Under the pieces are notes generated by a model. The model did no database searches and was not told where the DNA came from. It saw only the letters and a program-made list of their open reading frames with translations. A stretch of DNA of 64,000 nucleotides from contig JACATO010002450.1 in assembly GCA_018389105.1 (NCBI GenBank), positions 1,310,501-1,374,500 of the forward strand. The letters run 5' to 3'. Position numbers and translations under genes: made by a program. This DNA is from Nautilus pompilius (lineage: Eukaryota; Mollusca; Cephalopoda; Nautilida; Nautilidae). How positions within the stretch are numbered: the first letter of the stretch is position 1; the number at the start of each line of letters is the position of its first letter. This document shows, in pieces, positions 39,381 to 51,690 of this stretch.

Positions 39381-40684
39381 CGAAGTGTAGTCAAAAAGTA
39401 TCCAACCTTGAATTTGTTTGAACAAAATAATGCGTGAGCAAAATCCGCATGGGTATTAGGTGGCCACGTCCTTCCTGAGCATGCGCAAAAATTTTTGTGT
39501 CTGTAGGTTGCGCCAGTCACCCGCAGTGACGCGTTGAATACAGACATGAAGAGTGTGCTGTGCGATTTTTCTTTTTGAGTCAAGATGACCGAGCACATTG
39601 AGCAAAGATACTGTATCAAATTCTGCCAAAAACTTGGTGATACGCAAGCCCAGACTATCGAGAAGATTCAGAAGGCCTTTGGAGATGATGCTATGGGGAA
39701 AACACAAATAAAGGAGTGGTACAACCGGTTCAAAGATGGCCGCATCTCAGTGGACAGTGAGCCACGTTGTGGCAGACCATCGACTAGCAGAAACGACGAA
39801 ATGATTGCAAAGGTTCGAGGAATAGTCTATAAAGACCATCGTGTGACTATTGAGATTGTTGCCGAAGTTGGAATCAGCCATGGGTCAGTTCAGTCAATTA
39901 TAACAGAAGATTTGTGCATGAGGAGGGTGTCGGCCAAATTCGTACCAAAGTTGCTGTCTGACCAGCAGAAAGAAAACAGAAAGGAAATCTCCCAGGACAT
40001 GCTGGAGTGTGCTAGCCAAGATCAAAACTTCATGAACACTATCATCACTGGCGATGACTCTGAAACAAAATTGCAATCATCCCAATGGAAGCATCCATCC
40101 TCGCCAAGACCAAAGAAAGCAAGACAGGTGTGCAGCAATGTTAAACTGATGATGACCTGTTTTTTTTACTACAGAGGTATTGTGCAACATGAATATGCAC
40201 CACACGGTCAGACAACAAAGAATACTACCTGGGGGTTTTTCGTCGCCTTCGTGAAGCTGTGCGGCGAAAACGACCTGACCTGTGGGCAGCAAAGAACTGG
40301 CAACTCCACCATGACAACGCACCTGCTCATTCCGCCCACGTCGTCCAAGCATTCCTCGCCAAGCATAATACACCACTTGTTCGTCAGACTTCTTACTCCC
40401 CAGACTTGGCTCCTTGTGACTTTTGGCTATTCCCAAAGCTCAAAAAAACAGTCAAAGGGAGAAGATTTGAGTCAACAGAGGACATTAAGCAAAATTCGAT
40501 GGCACAGCTTTACAGCATCCCTAAAAGTGATTTCCAGAAATGTTTCCAGTAGTGGCAGGAATGCTGGCAGAAGTGTGTAGACTCCCAAAGCGAATACTTT
40601 GAAGGAATCTAAATCAAAATGGTGAGTTTTTTAATATTACTTGTTTTTTTGGCCAAAGGTCGGATACTTTTTGACTACACCTCG
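39381..40684 (+). mobile_element. Mariner transposon (DD34D) with TIRs and TA duplication
   Basis: Ends CGAAGTGTAGTCAAAAAGTA at 39381 and the inverse of CGAGGTGTAGTCAAAAAGTA ending at 40684. The TIRs match over about 29 bp with two differences and are flanked by TA. Length 1304 bp, normal for mariner. It contains one disrupted transposase gene on the + strand. Confidence 0.95.
39585..40612 (+). pseudogene. Mariner transposase, disrupted
   Basis: ATG start with MTEHIEQRYCIKFCQKLGDT, then the HTH containing QIKEWYNRFKDGR and the linker GRPSTSRNDEMI. The first catalytic region reads IITGDDSETKLQSSQWKHPS; the family has about seven more residues (ESWVYGY-like) between the two aspartates, so an in-frame deletion removed part of the active site. 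A small deletion near 40212 shifts the frame, after which RLREAVRRKRPDLWAAKNWQ, LHHDNAPAHSAHVVQAFLAK and YSPDLAPCDFWLFPKLK follow. The second and third aspartates have 34 residues between them, giving DD34D. A TAG at 40550 replaces an expected Gln codon in FQKCFQ-WQ; the original stop is TAA at 40610. The single 331-codon frame therefore runs out of frame after about residue 210. Confidence 0.93.
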
Positions 40685-43600
40685 TAAATTTTGTAATCAG
40701 ACAGACATACTTCATAAAGAGATTTTTGTAAATTTGATCTTTGTTGTCAAATTAAATACTTATAGATAGTAAACAATCCAATGATTTTAAAATGTTCTCC
40801 TTTCCCAATCTAGCAAAATTTTATACTGGGAATTTATCAGATAAGAGTATGTTGAAATGAATCCAATGTACCAGCTGTTTTAGTAAATGAACTGTAAATT
40901 ACTACACAGAGGCACATGAGATAGAATGTTTGATTCATTTATGATGTTTTCTATAGATAACTTTGGTAACTATGGATAATAGTGGTAATGGTGTCACTGA
41001 GGATAACCATAGTAGTAGTAATGGCATGCTGTGGATAACAGTAATGCTAGTGTTAGATCTCTCAGTCAGTGATATTTTTTTCATGAGCTTTTATTCTTTG
41101 AAGACTTTTTTCAATGGTTTATCTGGCTAAATTACTTAGTTACTCTTCTGATTACTCTGGGAGCATAGATTAAGTGAAGTGAAGAGAGTATTTCTTGTTT
41201 TTACCAGCCCTTCAAGCAAGAAACCAACAGAAGAAGCAGGTATGCGCCTCATTGATACTTTAACAGTTTTGCAAGTGAAAAAGATGTAATTTGATCTGAG
41301 CATTTGGTGATTACATACATTGCATGTTTTCGCAGTGTGTGAAATAATGACTGAGTGTCTTCAAAATGAAAAAAAAAAAACCTGATGATTTTTTTCTTTT
41401 TTCTTTTTTTTACTATTTACATTGTATCCAAAGACCAGATGGAAAATCTACAAGCCAAACAGTAAAAAAAAAAATCTGGCTTTTACATCTGAGGTTATTG
41501 GTAAATAAGTAAAACCTGGAAACTTTAATGTCTTAGCAAAATTTTATTAACAATAACACTCACTAACAACTTTTTGCTACAGTAATGTTTTAATTTGATT
41601 CTGATGTAGTGGTGCAATTTTGGTCAATATTAGATTATGTTGTTTCAAAATCATGTTTAGTGTTACTGTGCTGTGTCAACAGCTGGAAGTATGCCCAGGG
41701 TTGTTTTTAGAGTGGATCTGAAACCAGGAAGGTATGCAAACCCCCAGCCAGATTTTTTTTCTGCAAATTTCAGTGGAAGTATTGTGCATGTGTGCCAACG
41801 GAGCAGAGATGTGGCTAAATATTGTTATCCAGAAAGAATCTTAGTATTAATGTGAATACAAAATATAACATCTAATGCAAATTGGTTCACTCCCATTCAT
41901 CTATTGTGATTACTCTTATTAAATATATACACTAAATATTATTAAATATTTTTAATGGAGCATAAAGAAGTTTTTTTGTTTGTTGTTGTTTTTAATACAG
42001 ATTTACAATTCGTTGTGTGTGCCAGCTTGACAAGAACAAAATCAAACTAAACGTGTAATAATATTTAATTTCCAAGAAGCTTGACACGCATAAATACACT
42101 ATTTACATTTATGTGAATGCTATAAAACAGTGACTTTTGATTTGTGAAAGAAAAAAAGAGGTAAAAAAATGCTGGTGACATTTTGAGTCTATCGGGTTTG
42201 AATTTCAAAGATATTAGTCAAAATAGCATACATATATTCAAATGACAGTTTTGTAATTTTCTTAGGTAATTTGAAATTTTATCTCTCTTCCTCAGCATTT
42301 GATGAGAGATTTCATCACATTTTTGCTGTCACATTTGTTTTTAGGAGAAAATGATTTTCTGTCTGGGTTGGTTTTCTAACAGAATTCAGATACTGAACAA
42401 GAGTTAGATTGCGATATTTGATTGATAGTAATGTGGTGAAGAGGCTATAATCTCCAATGGACTCTGTAATAATTTCTTTGTTTTTTTCTAGTTTTTTAAT
42501 GTAATGAGGTGTAATTCATGAGGTTGCCAGCAATAGCTTTTTTTATAACTTTGATAAAAGCTATTCCAATAAAATACTGTAGTGTGGTTTAGTGACTAAT
42601 GCAAATTTCATTGTTATTTGTTTTTAAACAACATTGCAATACTTTCTGTTAAACTACCTTTAGATGTCAGTTGGACTATTCATAAACTACTAAACAATCT
42701 AACCTTTCTTTTTTTCCTTTACTTTTTCTTAGCAGTTTTGCTTAGATCTGAATATTAGTTCTGTCACTAACAATTTGTTTTATATTCTACAGATGTGGAG
42801 AATATAAATTGCACACTTGCATGAAACTTCTTAATACAATATATTTGGTCAGCATCATTTTTTGTTCCCTTTTTAAGTCTGGAACAAGACATCACAAATG
42901 AATTCTATTTCAAACTATTTTTGTCATTGACACATTCCATGTATATACTAATTTTAACTTATATGATGCTGAAATGTTTTCATTTTCATTTTCATTGCTT
43001 TCACTGAAACACAACAAATTTTTATTTATAACTTTGTAAAAATTACTTAATCTGAAGACTGTGCAAAATGGACAGTACAAATGAACTGGATATGAAAGAG
43101 AAGTAGAGGGTTAGTTCAGGCATTTCCCCTATTTTGGTGACTGACTTAAACTATTGTCATCATTATTGTTTAATCCTGAAAAGGATATGGAGAAATCACA
43201 CTATCAAGCTGATGGAAAATGTTCAAACTTGTTTGTCTTTAAAAACGTATTACCAATAACTTTCCATTGTTATCATGAAAACAAATAATAAAACTTTAAG
43301 TATATAAATATATTTTTTTAAAAAAGTTAAAATATTTCAAACAAAGAGCATTGTGGTAATATCAGAAGCTAAAAAATAAAAGGTATGAAACTTTATTATA
43401 TGAATGAAACATCAATTGAATCCTCTTGTTAATTAATGATATATCATAATGAATTAAGCTGCCCAAAAATTCAATTGGTACAACTGAATTTTGAGGATGC
43501 AATAAAAGGAAAAGTGAAAAGTTTGAGTATCAACAATAATAGTTTTTTTTACTATCAAAAGTTACTGTGCAGCAGCATATTAAATTGACCAAGATGAAAT

Positions 43601-44383
43601 ATGTATGAAAAAGCAGAAATAGATTGGCTAAACTGTACTGTCAGAATGTTTCTTCTCAGTGTAAACATTTTTTTTTAAAAGTAGATTTAATGTAATTAAG
43701 CAGACAGGAGTGATTATAAAACTTTGTTCACTACTTTTGTGACTACAGAAAATTGGTAGGTATGGGTGTGTGGAGATAGATAAACCATATTATGTAACTA
43801 TTGCTTTGGAACAGTTACATATTATCAAAAGTGAGAGATATATGAAATGGCTCATTATATATATAGTCACGAAATAATGATTATAGCTGATTTCTTAAAT
43901 AAATTCAATCTCACCACCACAGCATACTGAAATCCAGCTTTGTACTTACTTTTAATACATTTTTTCAATGACAATTTAAAGGAAAGTGGCTTGTACAGGT
44001 AATAGTAGATGCTTGATAAGTTAGCCACAATTCCATTACTAGCTAGCATTTTAAACAAAAATGTTTTTATTGCTGATTAGTTATTGTTGGTTGTTTTTTT
44101 TTTTTTAATTAACTAAGTGTAGTCTTTATTGCAGTATGTTCTTTTCAAAATTCTTTTCATTGACATTGTTTCATATTTTTTGCATAATCATAATAATCCC
44201 CTGATGGTTACCTTTTAGAAACTAGACAGATTGGGAAATTTTCATTATCTTGTTAGTAGAACTAAGAGAGATTGCATCAGTGTGTAGTCTCGAGAAAGTG
44301 TGTTTTGGTGTGCAGTAATGTTAATTTGCAGTAGGCATTTTTTAATTAGTAGATAGTACAGGTGGCTAGAGTTGGCCCCTAAC

Positions 44384-44499
44384 CTGTGACCTGCTGGTTG
44401 CCAAGTCTTTTCATTTCTTTTTTTTTTTTTCAGACCAATACTTTAGTTCACTGCATATCTGAAAATAAATCAAAATACTTGGTAACCAGCAGGTCACAG
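44384..44499. repeat. Inverted repeat with 23-bp arms
   Basis: The left arm CTGTGACCTGCTGGTTGCCA.. (44384-44406) is the inverse of 44477-44499 with one mismatch over 23 bp. The arms enclose about 70 bp of A+T-rich sequence with a poly(T) tract. It resembles a very small non-autonomous inverted-repeat element; flanking duplications are not evident. Confidence 0.75.
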
Positions 44500-44929
44500 C
44501 TTTAAGTAGAGATTTTTTTTAACGTTTTCTTTTAAAGAAAGTGGAAGGTAATATTTGCTGTTAATTATGTTTAGGTTTTTCAAAGAACCATATGGTTGGA
44601 ACATGTTTTATTAAAATATGTATACTTGTTTTATAATTATGCTTAAAAAGAATAGATCTTTTACAACCCACTGTAATTTTAGTTTTATAATGTGTACTTT
44701 ATTTATTCTTTTTCTTGACTTTAGCTCTAAAACATCATATAATCTTTGCAGCAGACTATAAATAAATTATACCCGTTGTCTGCTCTCATTCTTGAAACTG
44801 ACCCAAGTAGAAAATATTGATCAAGTATCATGTCATATTGACCCTAATGTTTTCTTCTGTTCTGTTGAAAGGAAAGGAAATATATAACTTTTGGATGCAT
44901 CTAATCAATACTCAGGGACATTTTCTGCC

Positions 44930-45600
44930 AATGAAATTTGCAAATTTACTTTAAAATTGCTAAATCACTGGCTAAGCGATGAGTCTAAAGAGACTTGGTA
45001 GGCAAATTATCCTGGCTACATGCAAATAAAGTGCCTCGTTACAAAATCATGATCTCACAATGGTATTTCCTCTCATATGAGATGATACAAACTCTGATAA
45101 TGGAAAAAAAATTCCCCTTTACATTTTGTGTAATTAGGCATGGCTTATCTGGCCACTTACTCTTACAGGAGTGCACACAGCTTTTCCTGGCACTGTAAAC
45201 ATTAGGGATTATCTTATTTTCTGAGCTTTTTGTTCAAAGTGCAGCCCCTTCCCAAGAGAGGTTTTTCTGGTGGGCTAGATAAAGGCAAGTGGGGAGTTGG
45301 GCTAGATAGACAGCCAGAAAATCATCTACGCTAAAGAGAGCCACAATATATTGTCAGTCACTGGATTGGGCTATGCCTAAAAAATGTGACATTTCAAAGA
45401 CTTTGTGACATAATTTTGCCAGGGCTGGAATAGTAAAGCCAAATGTATTTACCATACTTGTTTATTTCATTCACATTCTGATAAACTAAAATAAAGATAC
45501 TCTAGCTTTTATATTCATTTCTACAGTTTCTGTATTACCATGGTAATGACTGGGAGTAACTGTACAAAGCTGTTTTATTCTCTGGCTGCTTGTTTGATTA
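44930..45600. other. More complex, GC-richer intronic segment
   Basis: Compared with the flanks this block has few homopolymers and more G+C (for example GGTGGGCTAGATAAAGGCAA near 45271). It has an octamer-like ATGCAAAT at 45019. No open reading frame with a domain. It could be a conserved non-coding element or an old repeat. Confidence 0.25.
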
Positions 45601-48600
45601 GAATTTTTTTTTTTTTTTTATTTCTAGGAACTTTGTTGAAAATTATCCATTGAAAACAGCATTATAAGACATGGTTTCATCTAGTCTATCAGAACCAGTC
45701 AGGATCCACATTGAATATTTAAAAAATGTGTTACAAAAATGTTTTAAAATTATAACTTTTTGGGGAAGCTACATTTTTTCAAAAGATATACAAAGAATAT
45801 TTTTCTATATTTTCTTAAATTTATTAATTCCATGAAAAACAAAGTAAAAAACCTAGATGTTTGGATTTTTTAAATTATTATTTACTTATGTTTTTTCTAT
45901 TTTTTTAGGTAGCTAACAGTGGAAAACTTCTTTTTGTTATTATTAACAAGAAAAGAATATATACATTTGTTTATTTACTATTATTAATATTTTGGCTAAC
46001 AGCAAAAGAAAAAATTTTTTACAGATCCTAGCCATAATAATTTGAACACCATAACTTTTACATGTATATAATTCTGTAAAGCATGTGCATACATTAAATG
46101 TTTGAAAAGTTTTTTTCAGTGTTTAGTAGAAGCACATGCATGGAATCTATCAAATTATCAATGGTGACCTACCTGGTCTAGGTTTCCCCATTTTATTCCA
46201 GGGATTCTTTCAATTGTTGCTGTGAAGTTGCTTGATCATTTTCCCTTAGTTGTCTGTTAGGATACTTCTATATTTCCTTCATGGGTTTATTTCCATGCTG
46301 TGTAGGGTAGGGTCCAAGGAAGCAACTAAAGAGGTTCTGACTATATGGCATATTGCTTCATTTGCAATATGGTGATTATGACTGTGGATTCCTTAATCAG
46401 ATATAGAAAGTTAACAAGATTTTTTTAACCCCTATATTCAATACATAGTACATTGACTTATGATGTTGATGCTGCAATAGCTGAAAAGGGGTATTGGTGG
46501 ACAACAGTCTGCTTAATGTATACATTGATAATGGCAGGACATTCAGAATGTTGGTGTGCAATTGTTATATCTTCCTGAACATGAATGAATTGATTTATAT
46601 CAACTATAGCAGAGAACAATGCCGATTAGCCAACCTTAGGTAAATGTGAATACACTTTACCTTAGTTACTACACTCTCTAGTCACCACACTTTGTAGAAA
46701 AATGAGTCTGTGTAGGTTGGTGTTTCATTCCGTGGCATTGTCAATGTTCAGTTATTTAAATCATGGGCATACTCACTTATATAGGAAAGTGATTCAGTTT
46801 ATAAAGGAAAAAATCCATTTTCATACTAAAGCAAATAGGAAAATTCTGCAAAGAGAAAGAAATATTTAAAAACAAAATCTTTGGTTAACAATAAATAAAT
46901 AACATTTTTACTTATAAACTTAAGTGAATTCTTTATGTTGATGATTTGAAATGAGTCATTTTTGTAATGGTCATTTTCAGATATAGAATTTTGGAACAGC
47001 TTGAATAAACACACACATCTCTTGCCAAATTTTTTTATTTGAAATATAAAAAAAACTAACAAATTATTTTGAACTCAGGAATTGGGTGCCAATTAATTTT
47101 TCTAAATAATGTGAAAACAAACAAACAATGTTTGGAAGAGCTACATAAGACAAATATTTTTTTTATAGTTTCCATTTATTATGATTGTTGATTTATTTTC
47201 AGATATTTTAGCTTATGGGTTTTCTTTCTTTTTTGGCTTTTTTTCTCTTGATGGTAGCTTTTTCAAGTTTAAAAACCACAATCATGCAGCTACTGCTTCT
47301 ATTATATTAATCTATCAACCAAGGTAATCTGTATTAGCAGATGAACAACCGAAGGGTGTATCCCTCAGTAAATAGCCACCAGTAATATATTATACCAGTA
47401 AATATGGAACTGCTGCTCTTATTTAGCCATAAGTTTATTGTCATAATAAAAATTGTCGTGTTCATCTGTTAAAATAAACGATAGAGAACTATTATTTTGA
47501 TATTAAAATGTAAATGGGAGACATATATGATACTTAATATATCATTTTTGTTATCTTCACTAGAGAAGAGCTTAATCTTATTAAAATAAAACAAACAAAA
47601 ACATCATTAGCCATGGTTTTTCTGGCAAGTGGCCATTTTGTTTTAACTAAGACATACATTCTTAAAATTAAAATTGTTCTAATTTGCATCCAGTGGTTGT
47701 TATTTTTGTAGTTGATGCTAAAATATCTTTTAATCTCTTTCCATCATTTTATATGTGATAAGAGCTTGAATAACACAAAATGTGTTGAATATTTCACTGT
47801 TTGAAACTTGCACAACAGGATTTGATAGCATAAAAACCAAAATGTGTGTATACTAGCAATATAAGCAGAAATAAAATGAATTATAATGATTTTGCTTTAA
47901 TCAGAAGTATACCTAATTTGATTTCACAATTAGCTCTATATTTTAAATAGCTACATAAAACTATAGAAAGTAATTAATTTTTTAATGCAACAGTCTAACA
48001 GACTACTCTGGATTTTGAAAAATATATTTATTGCTGATGCATTATCATTTTCATCTAATATCTTAATGACTGATGTATTTTTATGTCTGTTTTTTTTTTT
48101 TGTTTTTTTAATGATAATGTGGTTTATATAATATTTTTGTGAATATTTGGTTTATGAAAATTTTACAGACTTATTTTTCTTTTTTTTTTTTGTACCCCAA
48201 AAGTCATATTGCTGCATCCAAGTAATTAATATGCTTCTTATCAAATAACTTTTACTTCTGCCTTCCATAAGGGTCCCATTCCCAGGAAATGCTGTTTCAG
48301 TCATATTTTTTTTTTTTTTGTCATTTTTTACTTGGCCCAAAATAGCCAGCCAACCAAATACAAGCACCTCTCCTTAGTCCTCCATCTTGGCATTGGTAGT
48401 ACAATATTGTCTCCTCTCATGATATGTGGCTTAAAGCATTGCACTGTCAAAAGCAACAATGTATCCACTAACAATGAATGATCTGTTCTATTCACTTACC
48501 CCTCTCTCATCTCTGTATTCAACTCTTTGGCAATATTGTTACAGCTTTATCTTGTCTAATACATCAACATGTAAACCTCACTGTTTAAATGCAAACAGCT

Positions 48601-49090
48601 CATAGTATATTGATTATATTAAGTCTGAAAATCTATCTTTGACAAGTTTCAGATTTGTTTCACATTTCTTTATTGCGTATGGTATTAGGGAAAAGAGAAA
48701 AACTGCTAATTAACAAAAGGATTTATTTAGCATTGAAGACATTTTTACATTGTCTTCCTTTGTTGCTTTTTTTCCTTAATTTCATTTTAGAGTCTTCACC
48801 TATTTTACTTTTTTTTTTTGGATTGTGTCAGTGTTGTCATACAAATCTTTAAAAGATTTCATCTCATTCCAAGCCATTAGAATCATCCCTGGGCTCATTT
48901 TTCACTGTTCTCACCAACATAACTTTCTGCTGTCAGATTTTGAATGAGTTATACCACCAAAGGTTGTCATGTGAATTCATAACTTTTAGTCAGCACTTTG
49001 CCACTGACTGATTAATAATGCCACATACCAGAAACTGTATAGCTATGGCAGACATTTACATCATGGGTGTGCTAGCAAAGATAAGCATTT

Positions 49091-49094
<4 letters not shown>

Positions 49095-49123
<29 letters not shown>
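49095..49123. repeat. GT microsatellite
   Basis: About fourteen uninterrupted GT units within A+T-rich intron. Confidence 0.9.
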
Positions 49124-49124
<1 letters not shown>

Positions 49125-49814
49125 CTGTTAGCATGCATGCAGCTCAGCTTCAACACTTTCAAAATGTAGAAACAAAAAATGATAGGCTTCAGATGTGGTG
49201 AGCAGAGTTGGTTTGAGACATATACTACAGAAAAACCCTCTTCAAAATAAAAAGATTAAAATTTTAAAATGTATTTATTTGAAAAAATTGCTTTATTTCT
49301 AACATTATATTTAGTCATACTAGACAAGTTAAGTGACTGGTTTTATTTTTATTTTATAGCATATATTTTTACAGCCTTTTTTTTTTTTTACTTTTTAAAA
49401 ATTTTTTAAAATTATTTCTTATTAAAATTTTTTATTAAAAAAAGATTACTTCTCTCAATTATTTTGATAATGTGAAGATTTAAAATCAGGAATCTTGAAA
49501 TAAGCAACTATACAGATTTTGTGTCTTCATTTTCATCAAAAGCACTTACAAAATAATATAACTAGATGTACAATCATTTTAAACGAAATTTTTACCCATT
49601 CTGTTTTTTTTTTTTGTAAAGTTGCCCTAATAGTAGAATAGAAAAACAAAATACACAGTTATTTTGTATGACCAAGCAAACTTGGATATGGATTATCTCA
49701 TATTTTTCCTCTTTTCCAAAAACATTGAGTCATTTGTGTTGAGTCAGGGTAGTTCTGTTTTCATTTTATCTGGATGATAAATTTTGAATCTATTCATATG
49801 AATTTCAATTTCAG

Positions 49815-49909
49815 AACACCATTAATTGTTGCTTCCAAAAGGGGTCACAAGGATATTTGCAAATTCTTATTGCAACAAGGAGCAAATCCTAACTTAAAAG
49901 ACCACAGAG
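49815..49909 (+). CDS. Ankyrin-repeat protein, internal exon C
   Basis: Internal exon of 95 nt with acceptor TTTCAG and donor GTATGT. It enters in phase 2 (the first A completes TTA, Leu) and leaves in phase 1. It encodes TPLIVASKRGHKDICKFLLQ then QGANPNLKDHRG, a near-consensus ankyrin repeat (TPL..AS..GH.DI..FLLQ.GANPN..D..G). Joined to exon B it gives KDYSN-L-TPLIVASKRGH with perfect repeat spacing, although the two exons are separated by about 36.2 kb. No partner exon starting in phase 1 was found before the end of the window, so the next intron is at least 14 kb. Confidence 0.93.
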
Positions 49910-51688
49910 GTATGTGTGTAATTTTCTCTATTAGGTTTTCTTGTATGCCTATCTATCATAGATAGTTTGCCAAAATTACTGATTTACTCAAAATCTTTTT
50001 TTTTCTTTATGTGAATAATTTTACCATGACTAATTGAATGTTTAAACATCTTTTTCTGATTTATCATTTATATATTCCTTTTTTATTTCAATCAAAATTC
50101 TTATGCAAAAATAATGTTGCAAAGAGTGTATTTATTGAAGTTTACTGTTTTATGACAAATAGTTGCATCTCCACAAAGAATTACTTCCTTAAGTATGATT
50201 AGTACAGAAGCTGAATGTATATCAAAACAATGCATAATTGATTTTATCATTTTTAAGATGCATTTTTACAATGTTATAAACAGTTGACAGTATTTTGTTT
50301 ATAAACATGTGATGCAGTGACATTGGTCACCAATGTATGTATATTAACCATCATTTTAACATTTTATTTGTTATTAGAAAAAATCTGTAAGCTATACTTC
50401 CTTATATAAGATTCCCAGGTTTTGAAAAAGTCTGTTAAGTTTTTTTGCTATTATTATTATTTACTATTTGCATTTTTATTGTATCCTTTTGTAATTCTCT
50501 CACTAAAAAAATATTTTCTAATATCAACTTTTGTGGATAGTTTAGTCAGTTTATAATTATGTTCTCTTAGACAATGATTGATGTTTTTAATTGCTCAGAA
50601 TATTCTCTGCATTGTAATTCTGCAAACATTACAGAAAACATGATGAAACCTTTCATTGTTTTTTTCTTAAACTAGAATTTTCCCTGTGTTACACATGGAA
50701 GATATAGACAAAACAAAGTTGATATTATATTGTAAATAACAGTTTTTGTTTTTTAATTAAGGAGAAGAATAATATTAATATGTGAGATTTAAAAATCTGA
50801 TTTCAAACTTGTTTGTTTTGTTTTGAGCAGCATGAAGCAATACAATAATATAACCTTTTTTAATACTGTTAAAAATTGAGTAAATGTTGCCATTTGTGAT
50901 TTTTGAAAATATTGGAATTTACCAAGATGGTTTAACAATTATGCATCCACTATAGATACCTTCATTATGACCATGCAAAACGAAATGTGACAATGTAGCC
51001 ATGACCAAGTTTCTTATTTTTAAAAATGGACAAATTTTTGTTAGCCAACATCAGAGAATATTTGGTGGAAAAAAAAAACTATTATGCCTAATTTTGTTTG
51101 ATATTCATGATTATGAATGTTACATTTTAAACTCCTCTTTCAGTATGTTTACTAGAAATGAAAATAAATTTGCTGGGATTTATTCTTTTCACACATCTTC
51201 TAAAAAGAAAATAATGATTTCCTTTCTATGAATCTGGGGAGTAAGGAAGAGATATCTTTAATAAAACTAATTTCATGAAAAGTTTTGGATTATCATTTTA
51301 TAACTGTTGTCATTCTTATTTTATTAACCAGATTTTAGATTTTAGTAAAAAATTTATCAGCCAAAACCAAGAAAACAATCTTAAAGATGACACTAAAGTC
51401 ACTTAAGAAATCTTTACTTATTTGCTACAGGCAGTCTGGATACAGATTTCTCAGGAAAGACGCATCAATTTAAAAATTTTTTATGGTAATTTCATTCAGT
51501 TCCAATTATTGCACCTTTTTTTTAATTTTCAAATATAAAACCAAGAAATGATAACCTATGGTATTTTTCAACTATTATTGCCCAAAGATTTTGACTGTTT
51601 ACATACTCAAAACTGTTGATTATTTTGAAATCATCTTATCAGATTTTTCCTGAAAAGTCTGAAATCTAAATCAGGGAATTATTTTTAT
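49910..51688. other. Start of intron 3, A+T rich
   Basis: No gene or repeat family recognised. Confidence 0.55.
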
Positions 51689-51690
51689 TA

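Larger units (their letters stand above)
40687..49814. other. Rest of intron 2, A+T rich
   Basis: No gene recognised. It holds the hairpin at 44384-44499, a more complex segment at 44930-45600, and a GT microsatellite at 49095. It ends in the acceptor TTTCAATTTCAG for the ankyrin exon at 49815. Confidence 0.55.

Noticed and set aside
40077-40436. 119-codon minus-strand frame
   Set aside because: Shadow of the mariner transposase on the opposite strand.
46130-46720. Possible diverged dispersed repeat
   Set aside because: Composition is slightly more complex than the flanks, but I could not find a second copy in the window or any structural hallmark.
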